Shown piece by piece: positions 10,109 through 20,955 of a stretch of 64,000 nt of DNA. The position numbers and the translations under genes were made by a program. The notes under the pieces were generated by a model. That model worked only from the letters and a program-made list of their open reading frames with translations. It ran no database searches and was not told the DNA's origin. Each line of letters begins with the position of its first letter. Position 1 is the stretch's first letter. The DNA is from Callorhinus ursinus (taxonomy: Eukaryota > Chordata > Mammalia > Carnivora > Otariidae), in the NCBI RefSeq assembly GCF_003265705.1, contig NW_020312902.1, positions 7,767,795-7,831,794 on the forward strand, written 5' to 3'.

Positions 10109-11872
10109 AAAACTAGAGAACACTTATGAAAGAAACTGGAGAAGACACAAAGAAATGGAAAAACATTCCATGCTCACAGATTGGAAGAACAAATATTGTT
10201 AAATGTCTATGCTACCCAAAGCAATCTATACATTCTATGCAGTCCCTATCAAAATACCATCAGCATTTTTCACAAAGCTGGAACAAACAATCCTAAAATT
10301 TGTATGGAACCAGAAAAGACCCCAAATAGCCAAAGTAATGTTGAAAAAGAAAACCAAAGCTGGAGGCATCACAATTTCAGACTTCAAGCTCTATTACAAA
10401 GCTGTAATCATGAGGACAGTAATGGTACTGGCACAAAAACAGACATGTAAATCGATGGAACAGAATAGAGAACCCAGAAATGAACCCTCAACTCTATGGT
10501 CAACTAATCTTTAACAGAGCAAGAAAGACTATGCAATGGAAAAAAGAGTCTTTTCAACAAATGGTGTTGGAAAAATTGGACAACCAAATACAGAAGAATG
10601 AAACTGGACCACTTTCTTACACCATATACAAAAATAAACTCAAAATGGATGGAAGACCTAAATGTGAGACAGGAATCCATCAAAATCCTAGAGGAGAACA
10701 CAAGCAGTAACCTCTTTGACCTCGGCTGCCCCAACTTCTTGCTAGACACGTCTCCAAAGGCAAGGGAAACAAAAGCAAAAATGAACTTTTGGGACTTCAT
10801 CAGGATAAAAAGCTTTTGCACAGCAAGGGAAACAATCAACAAAACTAAAAGGAAACCTACAGAATGGGAGAAGATATTCACAAATGACATATTGGATAAA
10901 GGACTACTATCCAAAATCTATAAAGAACTCATCAAAATCAACACCCAAAAAACAAATAATCCAATCAAGAGATGGGCAGAAGACAGGAAGACCAAAGAAA
11001 TGGGCTAAGAGACACATGAAAAAAATGTTCAACATCGCTCGGCATCAGGGAAATCGAAATCAAAACCACAATGAGATACCACCTCACACTGGTCAGAATG
11101 GCTAAAATTAACAAGTGAGGAAACAACAGATGTTGGCGAGGATGCAGAGAAAGGGGAACCCTCCTACACTGTTGCTAGGAATGAAAACTGGTGCAGCCAC
11201 TCTGGAAAAGAGAATGGAGGTTCCTCAGAAAGTTAAAAATAGAGCTGCCCTATGACCCAGCAATTGCGCTACTAGGTATTTATCCAAAAGATACAAACAT
11301 AGTGATTCAAAGAGGCACCTGCACCCCAATGTTTATAGCAGCAATGTCCACAATAGCCAAACTAAGGAAAGAGCCCAGATTTCCCTCAACAGATGAATGG
11401 ATAAAGAAGATGTGTGTCTATATACAATGGAATATTATGCAGCCATCAAAAAGAATGAAATCTTGCCATTTGCAATGACATGGATGGAACTAGAGGGTAT
11501 TATACTAATCAAAATAAGTCAGTCAGAGAAAAACAAATACCATATGATTTCACTCATATGTGGAATTTAAGAAACAAAGTAGATGAACATAGAGGAAAAG
11601 AAGGAAAAATAAAATAAGATAAAAACAGAGAGGGAAGAAAACCATAAGAGACTCTTAACTCTAGGAAACAAACTGAGGGTTGCTAGAGGGGAGGTGGCTG
11701 GGGGGGAATGGGGTAACTGGGTGATGGGCATTAAGGAGCGCACTTGGTGTAATGAGCACTGGGTGTTATATGCACTTGATGAATCATTAAATTCTACCCC
11801 TGAAACTAATAATACAATATATGTTAACTAAACTGAATTTAAATTAAAAATGTACCAAAAAATAAAAAATAA
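10109..11872 (+). mobile_element. 5'-truncated carnivore L1 with target-site duplication
   Basis: Contains the C-terminal third of ORF2 plus the 3' UTR. The 3' UTR has 'aaacaaactgagggttgct', 'actgggtgatgggcattaa', 'gagcactgggtgttatatgc' and the terminal 'gaaactaataatacaatat' before an A-rich tail. Flanking copies taaaacgagctctctg (10093-10108) and taaaatgagctctgtg (11873-11888) are a 16 bp target-site duplication with two mismatches, so both ends are defined. It lacks the second 3' UTR block seen at 56.1 kb. Confidence 0.95.
10203..11478 (+). pseudogene. L1 ORF2 C-terminal remnant, frameshifted
   Basis: Three sense frames together spell the end of L1 ORF2: 10203-10514 (contains [19 protein letters not shown] and [14 protein letters not shown]), 10598-11008 (contains [35 protein letters not shown] text, IKRWAEDR) and 11191-11478 (contains KIELPYDPAIALLGIYPKD and STDEWIKKM). 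In L1 this region follows the reverse-transcriptase domain and includes the C-terminal segment. The endonuclease and catalytic RT parts are missing because of 5' truncation. Frameshifts near 10515-10597 and 11009-11190 break the frame, so no functional protein is expected. It is transposon-derived and not a host gene. Confidence 0.92.
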
Positions 11873-11888
11873 TAAAATGAGCTCTGTG

Positions 11889-12060
11889 GCACTGGATTTG
11901 AATCAGCGATATCAGTAGAAACACATGTTTTATTCAAAGATTTATACAAATAGATACATAAATAAATCTAGATAGGAGCTCTTACATATCCAGATCTTGG
12001 TTTCTAAATACCATTTCCCAATAAAAAGAAATGGTTGATTTTAGATCTGGAATCTAAAAG
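11889..12060 (+). mobile_element. Ancient repeat, right part, split by L1
   Basis: 'atatcagtagaaacacatg' and 'taaataccatttcccaataaaaagaaa' continue the element seen at 9780-10092. The L1 at 10109-11872 lies between the two halves. Family not named. Confidence 0.4.
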
Positions 12061-12094
12061 ATCTCATAGTGCCAGAAAATAAAGTGTTTAAATT

Positions 12095-12405
12095 AAGAAG
12101 TAAAATAAGCCAGTCCTAAGACCAATACTGCATGATTCCATTTATATGAAGTATCTAAAATAGTCAAGTTCATAGAGTCAAAGAATAGAATGGTGGTTCC
12201 CAGAGGCGAGGGGAGCTGGAAATGAGGACTTACTAATTATCAGGCATAAAGTTTCAGTCAAGCCAAGATAAATAACCTCTAGAGATCTGTCATACAACCT
12301 TGTGCCCATAGTCAACAATAATGTAGTCTAGACTTAAAAAAAAATTTGTTCAAAGGGTAGATCTCATGTTAAGTGTTCTTACTACAATTTAAAAAAATTA
12401 AAAGC
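12095..12405 (+). mobile_element. Old L1M 3' end
   Basis: Contains 'atgattccatttatatgaag', 'agaatggtggttcccagagg', 'gagatctgtcatacaacc' and 'acttaaaaaaaaatttgtt'. This is the standard order of old L1 3' UTRs, ending in 'actacaatttaaaaaaat'. Confidence 0.8.
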
Positions 12406-12410
12406 ATGTC

Positions 12411-13149
12411 AAAGGACACAGGAATGTACCTGAAAGAGCTCACCATAGCCAAACTCGAAAAATATGAGCAACAAAATAAATAACAATAGTATAGGACTAT
12501 AATCCAAAGAATAAAGATCCATTATTCCATATTGATTTAAATAAAAGAACAAGACAAATCTTTTTATAGGAAAATTCCAATCAAAAAAAGCAGAAGGAAA
12601 GAGGGAAATAGAAAACACTATGAGACCACCACAGTAATAATTGCTGCAGCCAGTATCCACCAATGAATGCTAAAATCAAGGGGTGACACTTTAAGGAGAA
12701 ACAGGATATTTGCATAGCCTCAAAGTATATTCTCTAAAATATGTATTAATTGCTATGGAGGTTTTAATTTGTCCACATATCCTCTGATACTTCTCCCTCC
12801 AGGAGGTGGAGCTTAGTCCAGTAATGGCCGGGCTTAGTGACTCACTTCTAAGGACAGAGTATGGAAAGGGAAAAATAGTAAATCTGCAGTGGAGGAACTG
12901 AGCAGACACTGCCTTCCCTAAGCGATGAAAATGACTATCCCCAGTACTCCATCCCACTGATCTGCTGTAATCTGTGATAGGATGTAATGAGGAGGTATCA
13001 TCTCTGTGATGTTCTTCCCCAATTTCCGTAACCTCAGCCTAAGCCTAAGAAAATAGCAGGCAACAGCAAATTGAGGGACACTCTCCAGAATTCCTGACCA
13101 GCACTCATCAAAAGTGGCAAGGTCATCGAAGACAAGGACAATAAGCAAT
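12411..13149. other. Probable ancient repeat, family unassigned
   Basis: The right half reads like a common old element: 'ttagtgactcacttct', 'gtggaggaactgagcagac', 'ttgagggacactctccag', 'ctgaccagcactcatcaaa', 'aaggtcatcgaagacaagg'. The left half is A-rich. No coding evidence. Confidence 0.4.
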
Positions 13150-13168
13150 AAGAATGTTTAAACTACAT

Positions 13169-13352
13169 GGGGCATCTGAGTGGCTCAGTCAGTTAAGTGT
13201 CTGACTTCGGCTCAGGTCATGATCTCAGGGTCCTGGGATTGAGCCCCCCGTAGGGCTCCCTGCTCAACGGGGAGTCTGCTTGTCCCTCTGCCTCTCCCCT
13301 GCTCATTCTCTCTCTTTCTCTCTCTCTCAAATAAAGAAAATCTTTAAAAAAA
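13169..13352 (+). mobile_element. CAN-SINE, CAGTCAGTTAAGTGTC subtype
   Basis: SINE starting GGGGCATCTGAGTGGCTCAG with an A-rich tail. The target-site duplication is aagaatgttNNaactac at 13150-13166 and 13353-13369, with two mismatches. Confidence 0.96.
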
Positions 13353-13371
13353 AAGAATGTTCCAACTACAA

Positions 13372-13705
13372 ATAAATGCCGTAACAGATGCATGTCATAA
13401 ACATGCTATTGAGCCAAATAAACCAGAATCACATAAAAGTATAATTCCATTTATATAAAGTTCAAAAATGGGCAAAACTGATCTAAGGGATTAGAAGTGA
13501 GAACAGGGGGTCTCCTGTGGTGGAGGGGGAAGGACAAGGAAGGGCAGATGTTGACTGAGGGGAGACTTCTGGCTGCTGCTATTATTCTGTATTTTGATCT
13601 GAGTGTTGATTAGACAAATGTGTTGTTTGTGAATATTCATCAAGTGATATAGGATTTGTGTACTTTCTGGATGTACGTTATACATAACAATAAGTTTCCA
13701 GGGAG
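13372..13705 (+). mobile_element. Old L1M 3' end
   Basis: 'gtataattccatttatat', 'gatctgagtgttgattag', 'gtgaatattcatcaagtg' and 'gtacgttatacataacaata' match the tail of old L1 elements. Diverged. Confidence 0.7.
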
Positions 13706-14689
13706 GGGAGGGAGCTACATACATGGCTCTAAAATTTGGGCCCTTGAGGACTGTGGGGGAGGAAACAGGTCAACAAGAGAGATGGGAGCACTCTCCTGGA
13801 TCCACCTTCCGGATTAAACAGCAGCCCAGAGGCTGTGTATGGAGCCAGCCAGTGGCAACAACCTGGTAGAAAACAGAAATTCCCAATCAGCCCAGATGCA
13901 GGTATCTGGCTAGGTGTAGCTCCTTTTAGGCTTGAGTCCTTGGCTCGGTTCCCATCAACATTCCCATTTCTCTCGCTCCTTTTCCCTCTCTAGCTCTATA
14001 GCACCAGAACAGAACTGGAGAGAGACGGCTCATTGGACTCACTCCATCTTGAACTGTGTCTCCTAACCACCTCACCAAGTCAGGATGCCAAGGTCTCACA
14101 AGAAGCTTTGAGGGGAAATGCAGCACCAGGGAGGCCATCTCTAAAGGCTGGAGACCATGGAGGCTCGCCACCAGTGTGTCCACTTGGGATGAACGAATGT
14201 GAGGACACTGGGAAAACACAAAGTTCTTTTTGTCGGCAAGAAACTTGAAGCTGTGTCCTTCACCTTGCTACCCATCAAAGTATCTTGGTGATTTCATCTC
14301 TAGATAAATATTCACTCTAGTGACACTTGTGTCTTGTCTCCGACCATAAAGTCAAGATTTAAGAACCATGTGATGCAGGAAGCCTGGGGGTTAATTAGGA
14401 TTGTGTAGAATTTGTCCTTAGATCACCAACTAAATTCTGATTTAATGCCAAGTTTTTTTCAAGTGGGGGGGGGCACTGAGAACCATGTGACTTGTCTGTA
14501 GTAAACTTGAGTTGACCCTCTGTGCCTCCCTTAGACCATCTGTCTTTAAAATGTCCCCTGCACCGTCTGGCCTCCCATGGCATTTCATGAGTCAGAGTGT
14601 CCAAAGGACTGAGCTACTTCCCAAATTACCAACATGCTGGTGACCATGTCAAATCTTCACTTTGCACTTGTTGACACAGCTGCCGGGTC
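13706..14689. other. Unique non-coding DNA
   Basis: No repeat, exon or RNA gene recognised. A G-run lies at 14465-14473. Overlapping frames on opposite strands at 13926-14248 argue against coding. Confidence 0.45.
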
Positions 14690-14960
14690 ATTCTGTATAT
14701 CCTTCCAGATCATGCTCAGGATTCACCTTCTCTATCACCTCTTCCCTTACCCTGCCCTGACCCAAGAGTCATAACATCCTTCCCACAGCCCCTGTGCCCC
14801 TGTACACAGTCCTGCTTTGCAGGGCTCACATGGTAGTATAATTCCTTTCGTGGCTTTCTCCCCTACCAGGCCTTAACTTTACAAGGGTGGGGTCAGTAAC
14901 TTCTTAGCCACGTCTCCCTACACAGTGCTTAGTATCTTTATTGCCTTTTCTGATAACGCA
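14690..14960 (+). mobile_element. Possible L2 fragment
   Basis: The pyrimidine-rich text 'tctatcacctcttccctt' through 'cacagtgcttagtatcttt' follows L2 3' order loosely. Low similarity. Confidence 0.35.
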
Positions 14961-14989
14961 TGTAATACAAGGCAATAAATTCAAATAAC

Positions 14990-15470
14990 ATAAAATTCAA
15001 AATATTACAGAAATATAAATTGTAGACAATGAAAATGCCCCCAGAATCTTCTGCCATAAGATAACCACTGTCAGTTTGGTACATATTCTGTCAATAATTT
15101 GTGTGTAAAAAATAGATATAAATTATTAATGTTATAATTTTTCCTAAAGATGAAATCACTGCCTACATGCTGTTTTGCAACTTGCTTTCGCTGCTAAGCA
15201 GCATAAGACAGTAGCACACTTCCTTGATGAAACACATGGCTCTACGTTGTTCATTTTAACAGCTGCATAATGTTCCACTGTAGGGAGATAACTTCACTTA
15301 TTTACCCACTCCCCTCTGGAAGGACTTTTGCATTATATTCACTTTCCTTGCTATACAAGCAATACCACCATGCACCTTTTTTGTACAAATCTCCGTGTGT
15401 CCATGAAGAAGTCTTTTTCTGGGGTAGCTTCTAGAAGTTGAAACCCTGGGTCCTTACCACCTTTGTCTCC
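14990..15470 (-). mobile_element. Antisense old L1M-type fragment
   Basis: 'gataaccactgtcagtttgg', 'ctgttttgcaacttgctttc', 'aacagctgcataatgttcc', 'ttatttacccactccc' and 'ctgggtcc' appear in the order of a common old L1-type segment read antisense. Confidence 0.6.
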
Positions 15471-16114
15471 CTCTTCAGAGAACCAGTGTGGTGTCCATAA
15501 CCAACAGTGCCTCAGAAATGACTGTTGACTGACCAAACAATGGGAGTCGATAAAAGAAATGGTCCTAAGAGGCAAGTTCTATTTCTTGGGTAAATAGCTT
15601 TAGCAAACTGGCCCCTTATGTAAGGATTCTTATAATACACTCTTCCCCACTAGGCTGAAGGCAAGGTTCATATCGAATTTGTATTGGTTCAATTCACCAA
15701 ATACTTTCTGAGCCCACCCTAAGCTAGAAGCAGGGGATGAAATTATCAGCAGTAATTTCTGGTAAAAAGTTGATGGCTACTGATGAAATACGGAACATCC
15801 TTTATTAGTTAATTTCCCTTTATGCCTTGTCTGCCAGGAAGTTCAACACTCAGTGCTGATAAGAACTCTCTTCGGCTTTGGGTTTCTGCTCTTTGCAGTC
15901 ACCCTTCTTAGAATTCCATTCCACTGCTTGTTACATTTTTTTTTTTTTACCCGTATTTCTAAAGGTTCTATTACAGATGCATTTTGTTGCAAACTACCTC
16001 AAATTGATGTTAAGGGTAATTACAGTAACTAGTTTCTTTACAAGGAAGTTACATTTAATTCTTTTTTTTTTTAAGTTGTAATGAAGGTAGGACCAGGATA
16101 ATTTAATAATGTCC
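15471..16114. other. Unique non-coding DNA with a weak L2-like patch
   Basis: A stretch at 15690-15760 ('ttcaccaaatactttctgagc') resembles an antisense L2 end. T-runs lie at 15938-15949 and 16063-16073. No gene seen. Confidence 0.35.
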
Positions 16115-16205
16115 TCTCAAAGTTTTGACTGAGGATCAGAAAGGTTAAGTGATTCACTCAAGACAACGCAGCCAGGAAAACACAGATCTGAGAATCTAAA
16201 TGGGG
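16115..16205 (-). mobile_element. MIR fragment
   Basis: 'aaaggttaagtgattcactc' and 'gcagccaggaaaacacag' match the antisense MIR core. Confidence 0.55.
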
Positions 16206-17202
16206 TCTCAGGATTTTATCATGGAAAAAAAATGATGAAAATTAAGATGAACTAGGCACTGAGTCATATGAACACCTAAATTCTTCCGTCCCCTTTACAG
16301 TTAAATATACTCACTTTCACCCAGACACCCACATTCTCAAAGTAAACAAAAAGGAAGTTCTTGAGGGAGGGGCAGGGGAAGCAGAATCTCACCTCACGGG
16401 TGTGTCAAGATTAACACTGCCACCCAACCAGCACCACCATATGTGTCACTGTCTTCAACCTTCATTTCTCACGCTGCACCAAGACACAACGATTTCTCTA
16501 ATGTCTATTGTGGTTCCTGCGTAATTCTTCCAGAATCTTCCAGAAATGTTAAATTACATGACAGAAGAAGTGAGGAAGAAGGGAGGTTGGGTGAGGAGAG
16601 TATGTGTAGAGAAGGGGGGGACAGAGAGAGGGAGGGAGAGGGAGAGACAGAGAGAGAAACCTAACCGTTAGATAGATTAAGCCAATGAAAGATCCTTTCC
16701 AGTGTCCAACAAAAGCCCTCCCTTTTCTTCCCAGCTTTGCTTTCCTATTTTGATAGGGTGGGGAGGACTGCGCTTTTTATACTGTTGCAAAACAAGTAGA
16801 ACCATGAGCTACACTTCACAATTTATGTAGCGATTTCATGTCATTTTGAGGTTGTATTAGAGTTCCAACAGCTACAGTTATTTCCTCTGGGGAGAACTTG
16901 AGAGGCAAGGACCCTACACCCTACCCAACACCACCTATTTATGACCCATATCCTGGGCATTTCACAGGTTAGTTTGTATTGATTTTCCACATCAGCCTCT
17001 CTGAATACCTGACTCAGGGCTTTCCCCTGCTAATCCCTGGTGTCACTGGGATGACTTCTGGAACCCATGGATCATTCTCTAGCTAAGACCTTCAAGTGTG
17101 TTGTCCCTATCCATTCCCTAGCTGATGACAAGCCCTGGTACCACAGTGCCTTGTGACCACTGCTTGATGCCCCTGCTCTACGGACACTAGTTAGTATCTG
17201 AC
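16206..17202. other. Unique DNA with a purine-rich tract
   Basis: 16555-16660 is almost all A/G on the plus strand, ending in a GGGAGGGAGAGGGAGAGACAGAG-type simple repeat. No gene recognised. Confidence 0.5.
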
Positions 17203-17884
17203 GGTGATGGTTCACTTTATACGTCAGCTTGACTGGGCTAAGGGATACTCAGATGGCTGGTAAAATTTGATTTCTGAGTGTGACTGTGAGGGTGTGTCCA
17301 GAAGAGATTAACATTTGAATCAGGAGACTAAGCAAAAAAGATACTCCCTCACCAAGAGGGTGGGCAACATTCAATCTGTTGAGCCCAGAATAGAACAAAA
17401 AGGCAGAGGAGGGGCAAATTCACGCTCTTTCTACTTGAACTGAGACAGCCATCTTCTTCTTCTTTTTTTTTTTTTTTTGATTAACATATAATGTATTCTT
17501 TGTTTCAGGGGTACAGGTCTGTGATTCATCAGTCTTACACAATTCACAGCGCTCACCACAGCACACACCCTCCCCAATGTCCATCTTCCCTTACCCTCAG
17601 ACATAGGCACTTCCGGTTTGGGGGCTTTCAGACTGAGACCAGGACTCACACCTTGGCCTCCTGATTCAGCCTTTGGACCCAGAATGAATTACACCACTAG
17701 ATTTCTTGGATCTCCAGCTTGCAGGGGGCACATGGTGGGGCTTCTTAGCCTCCATAACTGTGTGGGCCAATTCCTAAAATAAATCTCATCTCTATCTGTA
17801 TCTATACCATCCACATCAACAACATCATTATGTATCTGTATCTATATCCTATTGGCTCTGTTGCTTTATAGAACCCTAATACAT
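17203..17884 (+). mobile_element. Ancient interspersed repeat, copy 2, split by L1 end
   Basis: Reads 'gatggttcactttatacg', 'cagcttgactgggctaagg', 'agattaacatttgaatc', 'gaacaaaaaggcagagg', then after the L1 end 'gcctccataactgtgtg', 'ccaattcctaaaataaatc' and 'cctattggctctgttgc', ending 'accctaatacattg'. It is the opposite orientation to copies 1 and 3. Confidence 0.8.
17459..17580 (-). mobile_element. L1 3' end nested in ancient repeat
   Basis: A T-run at 17462-17478, then 'ttaacatataatgtattc', 'ttcaggggtacaggtctgtg', 'agtcttacacaattcacag' and 'ctccccaatgt'. This is the carnivore L1 3' UTR read antisense. The target-site duplication ccatcttc lies at 17449-17456 and 17581-17588. Confidence 0.88.
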
Positions 17885-18439
17885 TGACTGACCAACAGGA
17901 GGGGTGGGAAAAGAACAATGCTAGAAGATCTCCACTTTGAAGGTATTTCAGACACCTGTTGTTCAAAGTCTGAGTAGGCAGAACAAGTGTGTGGCACCTT
18001 GTAAGTCCTGCGTAGCAGCTGAAGTGGTCATGTTCTTTAAGCAAGGGACACTCCGAGTCAAGAAAAATCTGTGCTACCAAATAGTGAAATTTCAAAAATG
18101 TATCTCTCTGGGACAGATCTGTGTTCTAAATACCAGTCCCACATCTCGCCTGCCTTCCTGATGACTCCACCTGCATGACTCAGGCAGCTTCAGCTTCCCA
18201 AGGACAAAACTGAAGCAGCCATATTCACCATCCCCAGCCCTCTCCAAGGTCCCCATCTCAGAAAATGGCAGTTCTGTGTGTTCAAAGAAGAAATACTAGA
18301 GTCATCCCGATGCCTCCATCTCCTCAACCGTCAACAGGTTTACCTCCTGGGGATTTCTCCAATGTATTCGCTACTCTACAATTCCACTACCACCACCCCT
18401 TTCAAACCATCATGATTTCATGACCAGCCTAGCTCCTCA
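17885..18439. other. Unique non-coding DNA
   Basis: No recognisable repeat or gene. Open frames on both strands (17802-18161) overlap and show no domain. Confidence 0.4.
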
Positions 18440-19180
18440 CTCTCGACTCTCTCTGTTCAATCAGCTTCAACATGAGAGTAAGTTTTAAGAACACAAACCA
18501 TGGCATAAACACGCCAATGGCTTCCTATTGCTTCTAGAATTAAGTGCACAGATTTGGCTTTGGCCTATGGCATAGGTCTGACCCCTGCAAATCTCTCCAA
18601 TCTTATCTCTCACCATTCTATACCATATTGGCCTTCTTTTGGTTGCTCAAAGGCACTGTGTCCTTCCCTGTCCCACAGCTTTTGCACATGTTGCTTGTCA
18701 ATATCTACATGGAATCCTGGGTCCCTGCTCACCTTTACTCAGCTAACTCACTATCCCTCGGGTCTCAGCTCAAACGGCACCTTCTTGAGGAAGTCTTCCT
18801 GATCCTCTGTAATGAGCTCTATAGCATCCTGTGTTTTAGTCACAGTATTTATGATAATGGTAATTATTTTTGTAATTATTTATTAAATGCCCATCTCGGG
18901 GTGCCTAGGTGGCTCTGTCGTTAAGCATCTTGCCTTCGGCTCAGGTCATGATCCCGGGGTCCTGGGATCGAGTCCCGCATCGGGCTCCCTGCTCTGTGGG
19001 AGGCCTGCTTCTCCCTCTCCCACTCCCCCTGCTTGTGTTCCCGCTCTCGCTGTGTCTCTCTCTGTCAAATAAATAAATAAAATCTTTAATAAATAAATAA
19101 ATAAATACCCATCTCCCCCTCTCTCACCTCAATCTCCAAACTGTAAGCCCAATGAGGGCAGAGATGATCTACCAGGTACT
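18440..19180 (+). mobile_element. L2 LINE 3' region, split by a SINE
   Basis: Sense L2 order: 'aatggcttcctattgcttc', 'tttggcctatggcat', 'cttttgcacatgttgcttg', 'tcagctcaaacggcacc', 'gaggaagtcttcctgatcc', then after the SINE 'ctgtaagcccaatgagggcag'. The 126-codon frame at 18544-18924 lies within it and is L2 3' sequence, not a gene. Confidence 0.85.
18898..19102 (+). mobile_element. CAN-SINE, TCGTTAAGCATC subtype, nested in L2
   Basis: Begins GGGGTGCCTAGGTGGCTC and ends in (AATA)n. The target-site duplication aaatRcccatctc lies at 18885-18897 and 19103-19115 with one mismatch. Confidence 0.96.
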
Positions 19181-20195
19181 ACCGTGCATTCTAAGTATAC
19201 AACCGTGAAATGCTCAGTCAAGGTCTGCGGGAGGACAAATGGAGATGAACGGGGAAAACGGGATGAAAGAACAGTTAATTGGTTCTTTTTTGAACTGATT
19301 TCTCCCGATGTTTGGAATAGAGGGAACAATAGTTTCCTAGAAGACTTCAAGAAAACTTGTTTTTGAAAAAGTATGTGCATATGTGTATGTATAAATATAT
19401 TTTCTTCTTTCCTGACTACTTTAATAAGGAAACAAGCATAGGCTGACACATAAAACTTGACAACAGTGGCACCACAGGAAAATGTGTCAGTTATAAATGA
19501 AGACTGTGTACAGAAAACTCAATATGGCAAACCACCATTTTCCTGGATTCCAAATAACTGGAATGTGTGATAATCTTCTTTTAATAACCTTTTTTTCCTC
19601 TTTCCAAAAAATTACACAGGTCCCTTGGGAATATTAAGGATTTTCAACGCCTTTGGCAAAATCAGTATAGTTCTAGAATCCATTGCTCTGAGACACCATC
19701 AAATCTGTCAACTGTAGAAATGTCTGAACCCAGCTGCCAGACTGGAAAGTTTGTGCAGCCGGGCTCAGCACAGGCCCCCCTCACACCGGTCCCAAGCTTC
19801 CTGGGTTCAAGGCTGCTGTGGGCCATGAGGCTGCATGACAAACCCACCCATCCCACAAAAAGCAACCCTGCTGAAGCTGTCATCCTATTGCCAAGCTGCT
19901 ATCCAAGCTAGTTTTGCAACTACTTTTACGTATCAGCAGTGGTAGCTATTTTACCCAGAGAGGTTCAAAGAATGAAGTGTCTAAAAGACACTTGGGGTCC
20001 AAGCCTGTGGTGCATAAATGAAAGACCAAACTGAATACACCTTTTTTTTTTCCGTTTGGTTTTCACAACACCTACTACATATTCTCCAGGACATAGAAAG
20101 TCTCATGTCATTTGGCTTTTCTATCGGTCCTTCCCAAAAAACTGTCTTGAGCGGAGTAGCAAGTAAGAAAATTGCACTTATGTCTTCCATAAAAG
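19181..20195. other. Unique non-coding DNA
   Basis: No recognised repeat or gene. A T-run lies at 20042-20052. The 166-codon minus frame at 19981-20481 has no domain and is overlapped by plus-strand and minus-strand frames. Confidence 0.45.
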
Positions 20196-20275
20196 TACAG
20201 ATCACCTGCATTAGAACTGCAGAGTCTGGGCAGCTTGTTAAAATGCAGATCAGAGCCCCATCCTGAACCTGTGAG
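20196..20275 (+). mobile_element. MER5-type hAT fragment
   Basis: 'gatcacctgcattagaac' and 'cagcttgttaaaatgcagat' match the MER5 core order. Confidence 0.6.
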
Positions 20276-20809
20276 GAAATTAAACTGAACCCACCAGTGG
20301 AGAATAATGCGGGAGACTGGCAAGACCTCTGACAAGACCCACAGCACAAGAGGAACCAAAACAGGAGAAGCAGGAGACAAGAAATTGAACCCAGGAAGAC
20401 TCTGCCATGGGGCCATGCTTCAGGGTCCAGAAAGGAGGCCTGTGTGGCAGAAGCCCCAGGGGTGAGGCAGAGACCACACAAGATGGGGCAGAAGGGGCAG
20501 GCTGGGGATGGGGAGTCCCTGAAGAATCTTAAGCAGTCGAGTCCCTGGGGTGACTGGTGTTCCCTGAAGACTGTTCTGACTGCTGTGTAGAGAAGACATT
20601 CGGCGGGGCCAGGAAGGAAATCACAAGACCACTTGGCTTTGCACTAGGTCAGTGAAAGTGGCAATGGAGAGATGTGCAAGTCTGAGAGGTACACAGTAGA
20701 AGTGGGATCATGGGCTGAATGAAGGCCAAGGTCGGGCAAAAGCGACTTTGGGATGGCAAAGCTGGAGGGAAATGGGGAGTCAAGTGATCCCCTTGGACAT
20801 GCTCTGTGT
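20276..20809. other. Unique or highly diverged DNA
   Basis: 20520-20740 has a faint resemblance to antisense L2 ('ttctgactgctgtgtagag', 'gtggcaatggagaga'). Otherwise nothing recognised. Confidence 0.35.
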
Positions 20810-20955
20810 GGGTGCCTGATCTATAAAGTGGAGATAATTCTACCAGCCTACATGGTTTTTATGATGATTAGAGATAATATATGCAAAGTACCTCAAGAAA
20901 CATAGTAGGAACCCAAGGGGTGGCATCTATACTATTATTACTACGATTATCAAAC
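20810..20955 (+). mobile_element. MIR fragment
   Basis: 'ctataaagtggagataattc' and 'gatgattagagataatata' through 'tactattattactacgatta' follow the MIR 3' half. Confidence 0.6.

Noticed and set aside
10203..11478. ORF2 pieces as an active reverse transcriptase
   Set aside because: The element is 5' truncated, lacks the catalytic RT and endonuclease regions and is frameshifted.
19981..20481. 166-codon minus-strand frame as a gene
   Set aside because: It includes a T-run, overlaps a MER5 scrap and two other frames, and shows no recognisable domain.
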